Assembly: GCA_028279155.1 (NCBI GenBank)
Contig: JANQST010000403.1
Span: 1-5,450, forward strand
DNA length: 5,450 nt
Source: Cyclobacteriaceae bacterium
Lineage (GTDB): Bacteria > Bacteroidota > Bacteroidia > Cytophagales > Cyclobacteriaceae
Direction: 5' to 3'
Below the pieces are notes generated by a model. That model made no database searches, was not told the origin of the DNA, and saw nothing but the letters and a program-made list of their open reading frames with translations. The position numbers were made by a program, and so were the translations under genes. This document shows, one piece after another, positions 1 through 5,166 of this stretch. Within the stretch, counting starts at the first letter, position 1, and every line of letters starts with the position of its first letter.

Positions 1-1
1 A

Positions 2-247
2 CTGGGTGTAACCGAAAACTCTTTAAGCCTCATAATCAACGAGAAAAGGCAACCCCGATATGAGACATTGAAGGAAATCGCTGATCTTCTTAATGTCGAC
101 ATTAGAGATTTATTTGTTCCCACCAAGCCAGGAAAGGAATTCGTTGAACTTTATTCCAGGAATCAAGAAGGAGATTTTGAAAAGTTTGGTACTTTGGTCA
201 AGGAAGTGTACAGGCCTAAAGGATATAAGCCGACAAGGGGGTATTGA
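2..247 (+). CDS. XRE/Cro-CI-type helix-turn-helix regulator, C-terminal part (5' end outside window)
   Basis: The frame is open from the window edge to a TGA at 245-247 and gives 81 visible residues. The start contains LGVTENSLSLIINEKRQPRY followed by TLKEIADLLNVDIRDLFVP. This is the second half of a classic XRE helix-turn-helix: recognition helix, then the conserved 'L..IA..L.V...DLF' helices. Roughly the first 25-30 residues of the domain lie outside the window. After the domain comes a short tail of about 40 residues rich in Lys, Gly and Tyr, with no recognised fold. Proteins of this family bind DNA as dimers and often autoregulate their own operon. The TGA shares its A with the ATG of the next gene, so the two are probably co-transcribed and translationally coupled. 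The family call is firm; the target and ligand are unknown. Confidence 0.88.
   Translation: MGVTENSLSLIINEKRQPRYETLKEIADLLNVDIRDLFVPTKPGKEFVELYSRNQEGDFEKFGTLVKEVYRPKGYKPTRGY
235..241 (+). promoter_or_regulatory. Shine-Dalgarno-like AAGGGGG before the 247 start
   Basis: The purine run AAGGGGG ends five bases before the ATG at 247. It favours ATG 247 over the in-frame TTG at 244, which would be too close to it. It lies inside the 3' end of the XRE gene. Other genes in this window lack such a site, so it may partly be a coincidence of the Pro-Thr-Arg-Gly codons it overlaps. Confidence 0.45.
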
Positions 248-1521
248 TGAGGTTTTTTCATTGCCTTTTATTTATCCTCTTATACAACTTTTGCTATTCA
301 CAAATTAATCCGTTAGATACAAACAGGGTTATTCTTGACAGACTGAATCTTGAGGAACTGAAAGATTCTACTCTGATGGACTTCTACGAATATGATTCAT
401 CTGAGAGCCAAGCGGCCGTTCTTAGCTTTTATAAAGGCAGATACCATTACCGAGTCCCTTTCGGAGGAAAAGAAGTAGTAATAAATAACTGCTTGTTCGA
501 AGAAGGGGCAATTTTTAATGTTGATGAGCTGGTGTCCAATAATTCTGTCTACTTGAAAGCTCTATTCATATTCTCCTCCGAATCACCGCTTGTGAGTTTT
601 AAACTTAGGAGATGTGCTGTCATTGGATCGACCACAATCACTGGAGCACGTAGTGCGCGTTTTATCAATACGGACTTCTACGGTCTATTCGAAACCTTCT
701 CTTTTCACAATTTTGTGTCTCTTACATTCGAAGACGTAGATTTTCACTCCTTCGTCAACCTACGTGGCAGATCCGACACAATTCGCTTCATAGGTGTAAC
801 AACAAGTAAGGAGATAAATCTTAATCTGCCTTGGATATTGGGACCAGACTCCGCCAGATTAAAGAAGACCGTAATTGATTTAAGTGGATCTCAGATTGAA
901 AAATTTGATCTGGATTACTCCAATTACACACTTTACGACGGTGATCGATCCACACTGACCTCCATCGAGTTTAATAATTTCCGAAATGTCTATACACAAC
1001 TCCTAAAAAACCTACAGAACAGAGGGTATACAACTGAGCAACTAGACAAAGACTACAAACGATTCTTATATCTCAAAGATCCTGGGCGTTCCAAATTCTG
1101 GGGTTCTGTTCTAAACTTCCTTGATGAACAATGGTGGGGATATGGTTACGAAAAGCAGAGGGTGCCGATGTGGACAGCTATATTTCTAGGTATCTTCTTC
1201 CTGTTAAATGTGACGGTATGCTCAACATCACGCGATGTTTACTCAATCCGAGCAATAAATAGCTCCTTTGAAAGGTTCGAAGAAGAATCTTTTCAACAAG
1301 GTGCAATAACAACAAAGACTAGAATCAAGGAATTCTTCAAAGGCTATCTCCTTGTGTTCTACCACACCGCAATAGTCTTCTTTGGTTTAAAAATGTCTAT
1401 CGACAACATTGATTTTAACCGACCTGTCTGGGTCGCATACATCTTTCTCCAATACACCCTCGGACTCGTATGCCTCGCCTACCTGGTTGACTTTGTTATT
1501 AGTTCGCCGCAGGGAGGATAG
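247..1521 (+). CDS. Exported beta-rich protein with C-terminal three-helix, ion-channel-like membrane domain
   Basis: The product is 424 residues, starting at ATG 247, which overlaps the upstream stop by one base. Residues 1-18 form a signal peptide with likely cleavage CYS|Q. Residues 75-240 alternate short hydrophobic and polar strands (for example VVINNCLF, ARFINTDF, LTFEDVDF, VIDLSGSQIEKFDLDYS), suggesting a small beta-helix or degenerate pentapeptide-repeat-like fold. Residues 245-280 are helical and charged (YTQLLKNLQNRGYTTEQLDK). A WWGYGY motif (296-301) precedes membrane segments at about 308-325, 365-381 and 394-419. From memory, proteins with pentapeptide-like domains followed by 'WGYGY..., TM, TM, pore-like loop, TM' occur widely in bacteria, and some resemble two-TM potassium channels. 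Here the loop between the last two helices (FFGLKMSIDNIDF) has no TVGYG selectivity filter. The function is unknown. The N-terminal domain would be extracytoplasmic if the signal peptide is used. Coupling to an XRE gene suggests controlled expression. Confidence 0.82.
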   Translation: MRFFHCLLFILLYNFCYSQINPLDTNRVILDRLNLEELKDSTLMDFYEYDSSESQAAVLSFYKGRYHYRVPFGGKEVVINNCLFEEGAIFNVDELVSNNSVYLKALFIFSSESPLVSFKLRRCAVIGSTTITGARSARFINTDFYGLFETFSFHNFVSLTFEDVDFHSFVNLRGRSDTIRFIGVTTSKEINLNLPWILGPDSARLKKTVIDLSGSQIEKFDLDYSNYTLYDGDRSTLTSIEFNNFRNVYTQLLKNLQNRGYTTEQLDKDYKRFLYLKDPGRSKFWGSVLNFLDEQWWGYGYEKQRVPMWTAIFLGIFFLLNVTVCSTSRDVYSIRAINSSFERFEEESFQQGAITTKTRIKEFFKGYLLVFYHTAIVFFGLKMSIDNIDFNRPVWVAYIFLQYTLGLVCLAYLVDFVISSPQGG

Positions 1522-1692
1522 ATTCTACCCTAGCACCGCTATACCTGATTTTGGGTAATTTCCTACCTATTTCAAGGTATTTTCATTTCGCCTTTCAGCT
1601 TAATTATACTCTTAACGCAAGGTTATCAGTTGCTAAATGAATATGGGATGAAACAAGTTTTGTACATTTTAAGGTAGAACTTACTTACTCTC
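1522..1692. other. 171-bp gap between two co-directional modules; no gene seen
   Basis: This AT-rich gap separates the channel-like gene from the winged-helix operon and is the natural place for the operon's promoter. I see no convincing Bacteroidota -33 TTTG / -7 TAnnTTTG pair at proper spacing. TACATTTT at 1663-1670 resembles a -7 element but lacks a matching TTTG upstream. A weak hairpin, TACCT (1564-1568) with AGGTA (1575-1579) and a six-base loop, is followed by TTTT (1580-1583). It could be a poor terminator for the upstream gene. Confidence 0.4.
1564..1583 (+). terminator. Weak candidate terminator hairpin after the channel-like gene
   Basis: A five-base-pair stem TACCT/AGGTA with loop ATTTCA is followed by a four-T run, 43 bases after the stop at 1521. 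The stem is short and contains only two GC pairs, so intrinsic termination would be inefficient. An alternative overlapping stem, GGTA (1554-1557) with TACC (1564-1567), competes with it. Listed only because it is the best terminator-like structure in the gap. Confidence 0.2.
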
Positions 1693-2202
1693 ATGTCTAA
1701 CAAACCAATTCCCTTTAGAAGAAAAAAAGAACTCGTGCTGCTGGCTAGATACGAAGAGGGTCCTGATCTTAGACGAATTGGGGTGGTCGAACTTCTTAAA
1801 CAAAAAGGTGTTGAAGTAAGTGTTGATGAAGGCCATCAAATTGCCAGGACTCTCGATGATGAAGGACTTATTGAATTGTCAGCATCTCAAAGTGGAGACT
1901 ATATCAGCCTAACTGGTTACGGTACCGAACATGTGGAAGAAGTCTTATTGAATCCGTCTTTACTAGAGGATTCTAATGATACGATCCAAGCTATTACCGA
2001 TTTTTCTTTGACACTCCAAAAGCTAGAACTGGGTGATGAAATACTTTACGAAGAAATTGAGGATCTAAAGCAACTGGTAGGAAAAGTTCCCAAAAAAAGT
2101 ATACTTGAAATTCTGATTGGTAAGTTGGTTTCATTCGGACTTGGGTGGCTCAAACCTGAAATAGAAAAAGCCTTGGAAGCTGGTCGCAATCTGTTGAATT
2201 AA
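1693..2202 (+). CDS. Winged-helix-like protein with helical C-terminal tail, first gene of a three-gene operon
   Basis: The product is 169 residues. Residues 10-85 read as a winged helix: a first helix with LVLLARYEE, a second with RIGVVELLKQKG, a recognition-type helix GHQIARTLDDEGLIEL, then a wing ending in DYISLTGYGTEHVEE. The 'LT..G...VE' ending is typical of winged-helix domains in Bacteroidota accessory genes. Residues 95-130 are acidic and helical (IQAITDF, LYEEIEDLKQLVG). PKKS (133-136) leads into an amphipathic helix (SILEILIGKLVSFGLGWLKP) that could dimerise or touch a membrane. There is no signal peptide, so the protein is cytoplasmic. No enzyme motif is visible. Its stop is six bases before the next start, so it is probably co-transcribed with the two membrane proteins. 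It may be their regulator or an adaptor that docks to them; which one cannot be told from sequence. The start has no Shine-Dalgarno site. Confidence 0.8.
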   Translation: MSNKPIPFRRKKELVLLARYEEGPDLRRIGVVELLKQKGVEVSVDEGHQIARTLDDEGLIELSASQSGDYISLTGYGTEHVEEVLLNPSLLEDSNDTIQAITDFSLTLQKLELGDEILYEEIEDLKQLVGKVPKKSILEILIGKLVSFGLGWLKPEIEKALEAGRNLLN

Positions 2203-2208
2203 TAGCCC

Positions 2209-3153
2209 ATGACCGAGAAACTAGCCGTACTTAGACAAACTTATCTCGCGCTGACTATAGTGTGTATTGCTGCGATTGCCTTTGCTCTCCCCAGAAAGAC
2301 TTATACTCATGAAATTGATCAACTGGATTCAATACTTGAAAAAACAAATGATTTGTTACGAACCCAAGACCCATTAAGTAAATTCAGAATCGCTGGGTTA
2401 GTTGGAAAATTCCTGCCAGTATTTGATATAAATAGAAATAAACCACCAAAAGTATACGTATTCTATAATTCCGAGGAACTGAACCAAATCAAAGGTTCTG
2501 GTCTTCCCATTTCCGACCTTAATCAAGTCTTAGTGCATGTTAAGATACCATGTAGTGGTGATCTTGGTATTGGTCATTATCTTGGAGTAGGGACTACACA
2601 CGGCAATATTGAATTATCAGTGTTCAGATTGAATGCGGTCCAGTTTAGAGATTTTGATGGTTGCAATAACTTTAGCCTCAGAGTCTTTGGTCCGGAGGTT
2701 GGGGGACTTTATGAAATTTATGGAGAAATTGGACACCTATCGCCGAATGAGGCATTAACATACCTCAATCAACAAGATAAGAAAAGCAATGATGCCATTT
2801 CTATTTCTGGTATTTCAATTATCAAATCATACATCGGAATTCTGCTTCCGGTTTTTATTTTTGGTTTATCTCTTTACTTTCTTATCCATCTAGAAAATCT
2901 GCCTTCCTTTGAAGGTAAATCAGCTTCTACAGTAGCCTTCGTGCCATTTTATCATAGTGCTAGGAGTCAGTTCGTGACAGCATTTCTTCTGTATTACCTA
3001 CCATTGATTTCAATCACCACTACATTATACAGTTTTAGTGATACCTTCCTTTCAAGGACTATTGGAATTTTTTCTTTGTTTGGTCAATTCTGGCTTGCGT
3101 CTTTAATTTCTTTTAACGTTGATGAAAAAAGAAACCAGCTCACAAACGCATGA
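2209..3153 (+). CDS. Four-TM membrane protein with ~175-residue extracytoplasmic domain, function unknown
   Basis: The product is 314 residues. TM1 lies at about 12-27 (YLALTIVCIAAIAFAL), TM2 at 204-226, TM3 at 255-276 and TM4 at 284-302. Between TM1 and TM2 is a mixed alpha/beta soluble region: a charged helix at 34-55, the strand KVYVFYN at 81-87, two cysteines at 115 and 152 that could pair, and a Gly-rich stretch GDLGIGHYLGVGTTHGN. With the basic residues after TM1 the topology is not certain. An odd number of helices before TM2 and an uncharged, disulphide-capable domain favour the periplasm. The LPSFEGKSAS linker after TM2 and the C-terminal DEKRNQ would then be cytoplasmic. No family was recognised. 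It starts six bases after the winged-helix gene, without a Shine-Dalgarno site, and its TGA overlaps the next ATG as ATGA. It therefore belongs to a tight operon and may form a complex with the following protein. Confidence 0.8.
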   Translation: MTEKLAVLRQTYLALTIVCIAAIAFALPRKTYTHEIDQLDSILEKTNDLLRTQDPLSKFRIAGLVGKFLPVFDINRNKPPKVYVFYNSEELNQIKGSGLPISDLNQVLVHVKIPCSGDLGIGHYLGVGTTHGNIELSVFRLNAVQFRDFDGCNNFSLRVFGPEVGGLYEIYGEIGHLSPNEALTYLNQQDKKSNDAISISGISIIKSYIGILLPVFIFGLSLYFLIHLENLPSFEGKSASTVAFVPFYHSARSQFVTAFLLYYLPLISITTTLYSFSDTFLSRTIGIFSLFGQFWLASLISFNVDEKRNQLTNA

Positions 3154-3830
3154 TCTTCTCCGACGACTCCGATTTTAGAAAAGCCAAACGGGCGCTCATG
3201 ATCACCTCTAGCATAGCTGTACTTATGGTGGTTACTGGGTTGCCCGTAGAACAAGTAAATTTTGGAGTTATTGTTTTTAACCTTGAGGGTTCAAGGGGAA
3301 TTTATTGGTTTTTGTTGGCTGTATTAGTTTATCAATCCTATGCTTTTTTTGTTCGAACTCGAGTCCACGATATAACTGTCGCAAGAAAGAAGCAAGCTAA
3401 CGTTGTGGCCGAGGAAAACAATATTCTAAACAAAGATTATATTATAGGGCTTGGTAGAGGATTACATGGTCAGCTTGAGGAACTCATTGATAAACTCAAT
3501 AAGATTTTAGAAAACGAGAACTTACCGGTGCCAACAGTGAATAATTTTTTAGAGAGAAGGGTGGATGAATACGTCCGGGTGGGAATTCACGATCAATATC
3601 ACAGGGTAATTTCAAAGCTCAAAGATGAACCTAACAAGAGAGAAGCTTCAGAATTACTTTTGAAAATTACCGATTCAATTTCAAGGATGAAGAATGTTGA
3701 AAGCTTTCTGACTAGTGATAAAGAATTAACAAATGCCAGTGAGCAAGAACGCTTTATCGATATAGCTATTCCAATGTTGTTTGGATTGGCTTCGCTACTT
3801 TCTTTACTGATTTATCTCATCTTCTACTAA
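3150..3830 (+). CDS. Three-TM membrane protein with cytoplasmic helical domain, function unknown
   Basis: The product is 226 residues. The N-terminus DSDFRKAKRALMITSS leads into TM1 at about 16-31. TM2 is at 50-67 (IYWFLLAVLVYQSYAFFV) and TM3 at 204-226, which ends the protein. Between TM2 and TM3 is about 130 residues of highly charged, helical sequence, including LHGQLEELIDKLNKILENEN and SISRMKNVESFL, probably cytoplasmic and partly coiled coil. The 'KAKRAL...S...V...G' opening followed by two close membrane helices recalls a group of small membrane proteins seen in bacterial accessory regions, but I cannot name a Pfam family. The start overlaps the upstream stop by four bases, indicating translational coupling with the four-TM protein and a likely stoichiometric partnership. 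Its TAA overlaps the stop of the minus-strand broken gene. Confidence 0.8.
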   Translation: MIFSDDSDFRKAKRALMITSSIAVLMVVTGLPVEQVNFGVIVFNLEGSRGIYWFLLAVLVYQSYAFFVRTRVHDITVARKKQANVVAEENNILNKDYIIGLGRGLHGQLEELIDKLNKILENENLPVPTVNNFLERRVDEYVRVGIHDQYHRVISKLKDEPNKREASELLLKITDSISRMKNVESFLTSDKELTNASEQERFIDIAIPMLFGLASLLSLLIYLIFY

Positions 3831-4088
3831 CTTCCCAACCAATCCTCAATGTAACTCGGCCTACCCTCTCCATAAATCTTATCTACCAAATCCTTAAAGT
3901 CTTCATTGGTCAAAATCATGTTCTCAGTCTGAATCTCCTTGGCCTTCCGGACCAGTCCAGAGAAAATCTGAATTAGTCAATTGCGAAAGCTCATTTAGCA
4001 GTACCATATTCAAAGCCTTGTTGAATGAGTTGTCCTGGGCGATCTTATTGATCATGCCTACAATGAGGGTTGTGTCTTGTGGGGTCAT
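3827..4088 (-). pseudogene. Small gene broken by a single frameshift (about 86 residues if repaired)
   Basis: Reading down from ATG at 4088-4086, the frame gives MTPQDTTLIVGMINKIAQDN and continues to SQLTNSDF, then loses sense and stops at TGA 3926-3924 after 54 residues. The neighbouring frame continues sensibly as FSGLVRKAKEIQTEN through ILTNEDFKDLVDKIYGEG to GRPSYIEDWLGS and a TAG at 3829-3827. Removing one base in the TTTT run (plus-strand AAAA at 3963-3966) joins the two into one acidic helical protein of 86 residues. The shift must lie between about 3924 and 3976, since the second frame has a stop at 3979-3977. No family was recognised. It lies 38 bp downstream of the HNKLSVKP membrane gene on the same strand, so the two were probably an operon. 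A sequencing or assembly error at the homopolymer is possible; a true +1 frameshift is less likely. Confidence 0.75.
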
Positions 4089-4126
4089 GGGAAATGTGTT
4101 TAGTCAACATTAAGATTACGCATTAG

Positions 4127-4627
4127 TTACAACTTGCGTTTGTTGACAAATCGTTCTCCGTATATTGACTCATATTCAATACGTATTGAACTCCCAGTAA
4201 AAAAATTGAGAAATTGGGAAGTGAACTTCGATGATCCTTTCTGTAGCGCAATTATCTCTTCTGTACTACCCGCAGGCATTATGGCGCCTTTCCCTAAATA
4301 TCCAACTGCGTATTTAAAACTTTTAGAGTGCTGTTTATTGAATTGTTGCCATCCTTTCAAACTTGTTCCGTCGAATTTATGACCCTTTATCATGAATGTT
4401 ATTGATCGCACTATGGCTGGTCCTAGCCCTGAATTTAGAATGGCGTAATATGGAGGAGTAGCTCTAAGCTCTTTTACTAATTCAAGTTGAGGTTTCACGG
4501 AGAGCTTGTTGTGTTTTCTGGTTTGATGAGCACTCCATAAAGACACAAACAACGCACATGCTGCTACAAACACCGAAACAATGGAGATGATAACAGTTGA
4601 GATTGATATGATAAGTTCGGGGGACAT
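4127..4627 (-). CDS. Single-TM protein with HNKLSVKP motif, function unknown
   Basis: The product is 166 residues. An N-terminal membrane helix (about 5-30, IISISTVIISIVSVFVAACA) is followed by WSAHQTRKHN and the signature HNKLSVKP (39-46). Then comes a beta-rich soluble domain with YAILNSGLGPAIV (61-73) and IEYESIYGERF (150-160). From memory, this combination (N-terminal helix, 'HNkLSVkP', 'N.GlGPAiv', 'Y.siyG') marks a widespread family of small uncharacterised bacterial membrane proteins; I do not know a defined function. The basic residues after the helix (RKHNK, residues 37-41) favour a cytoplasmic soluble domain. Length appears complete. It is transcribed toward the frameshifted gene 38 bp downstream and divergently from the lipoprotein gene, with which it shares a 98-bp intergenic region. 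No Shine-Dalgarno site precedes the ATG. Confidence 0.82.
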   Translation of the reverse strand: MSPELIISISTVIISIVSVFVAACALFVSLWSAHQTRKHNKLSVKPQLELVKELRATPPYYAILNSGLGPAIVRSITFMIKGHKFDGTSLKGWQQFNKQHSKSFKYAVGYLGKGAIMPAGSTEEIIALQKGSSKFTSQFLNFFTGSSIRIEYESIYGERFVNKRKL

Positions 4628-4725
4628 GTCAGGTAATACTAACTGCTTCCACTTTCAATATACTTCTTTCCCACCTAATTTGATCAGTTGTATTATATTT
4701 AAGTGTTCACCAAAATAATATTGAT
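4628..4725. promoter_or_regulatory. Divergent intergenic region, presumed to hold promoters for both flanking genes
   Basis: The 98 bases between divergent starts at 4627 (minus) and 4726 (plus) must hold both start signals unless a promoter lies inside a gene. On the plus strand, TATATTTA (4694-4701) matches seven of eight positions of the Bacteroidota -7 element TAnnTTTG and lies 24 bases before the ATG. The nearest TTTG (4679-4682) is only 11 bases upstream, too close for the usual 19-21 spacer. On the minus strand, a TTTG read from about 4715-4712 is followed 18 bases later by TACAACTG, a weak match. The presence of promoters is inferred from gene layout; the exact boxes are guesses. Confidence 0.35.
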
Positions 4726-5136
4726 ATGAAGTACCTTAAGGAACTAACACTAGTTATTTCAATTCTCCTGCTCAGCTTCTCCTGCTCAGAAGATCAAATT
4801 CAAGAATCGGAAATAAGTAATACTGAGTTTATCAACTTGGTAATGAGCAAAATGGAAGCAAACATGAACAAGGGCTTAACGTTCGGCATGTTTAAACCGG
4901 TAATTGATAACTTGGCAGAGCAATACGGAAAGAAGGTTACTTATCCGGACAATCGAGAATTAGATGAGCTAGAATTGAAAAGTAAGCTCGATAGAGCTTG
5001 GTGTTGGCCATGGGAAGAGAATTCTGCTGAGGCTTTTCACCATTGGGATGGAGAATCGTATTGCACTGTCTACTTGTGGTATTGTGATGGAGAATATGAC
5101 AGTTGGAGCACAAATGGTGAATGTGGTCCATTTTAA
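4726..5136 (+). CDS. Small lipoprotein with Cys/Trp-rich C-terminal domain
   Basis: The product is 136 residues. The N-terminus MKYLKELTLVISILLLSFSC is a lipoprotein signal, with the acylated Cys at residue 20, followed by Ser-Glu-Asp-Gln. Acidic residues just after the Cys resemble the Bacteroidota lipoprotein export signal, which suggests surface exposure (inference). Residues 28-90 are helical and charged. The last 46 residues hold four cysteines (93, 113, 120, 133), five tryptophans and many aromatic and acidic residues (AWCWPWEEN, HHWDGESYC, WYCDGEYDSW). Four Cys are consistent with two disulphides in an extracytoplasmic mini-domain. The family was not recognised. No basic or catalytic motif is visible. 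The gene stands alone: a divergent promoter region lies upstream and a convergent thioesterase gene 30 bp downstream. Confidence 0.8.
   Translation: MKYLKELTLVISILLLSFSCSEDQIQESEISNTEFINLVMSKMEANMNKGLTFGMFKPVIDNLAEQYGKKVTYPDNRELDELELKSKLDRAWCWPWEENSAEAFHHWDGESYCTVYLWYCDGEYDSWSTNGECGPF
4763..4789 (+). repeat. 13-bp near-tandem direct repeat inside the lipoprotein signal-peptide codons
   Basis: TTCTCCTGCTCAG occurs at 4763-4775 and again at 4777-4789, a period of 14 bases. Because 14 is not a multiple of three, the copies are read in different frames. The first helps encode the hydrophobic core (ILLLS) and the second encodes Phe-Ser-Cys-Ser, which includes the acylated Cys. Slippage between copies would delete or add 14 bases and put the gene out of frame. 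Confidence 0.8.
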
Positions 5137-5166
5137 ATTGTTTAGAGAAGAACTTGGTTTTGCACT

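Noticed and set aside
244..246. TTG as start codon of the channel-like gene
   Set aside because: ATG at 247 follows directly, gives a normal signal peptide, overlaps the upstream stop in a typical coupled arrangement, and is better spaced from AAGGGGG.
93..308. Plus-strand ORF of 71 residues
   Set aside because: It overlaps the XRE gene tail and the start of the channel-like gene in another frame, and its translation shows no domain; both overlapping frames are clearly real.
1663..1670. TACATTTT as a Bacteroidota -7 promoter element for the winged-helix operon
   Set aside because: No TTTG lies 19-21 bases upstream, and AT-rich intergenic DNA gives such matches by chance.
3950..3980. Programmed ribosomal frameshift in the broken minus-strand gene
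   Set aside because: The site TTTT-CTC does not match a standard slippery heptamer, and the needed shift is +1 without a visible rare codon or stop at the site; mutation or sequencing error is simpler.
4134..4382. Plus-strand ORF of 82 residues
   Set aside because: It is antisense to the HNKLSVKP membrane gene, whose motifs and membrane helix are convincing.
4937..5131. Minus-strand ORF of 64 residues rich in His and Asn
   Set aside because: It is antisense to the lipoprotein gene; the composition is a shadow of the Asp/Trp/Tyr-rich tail.
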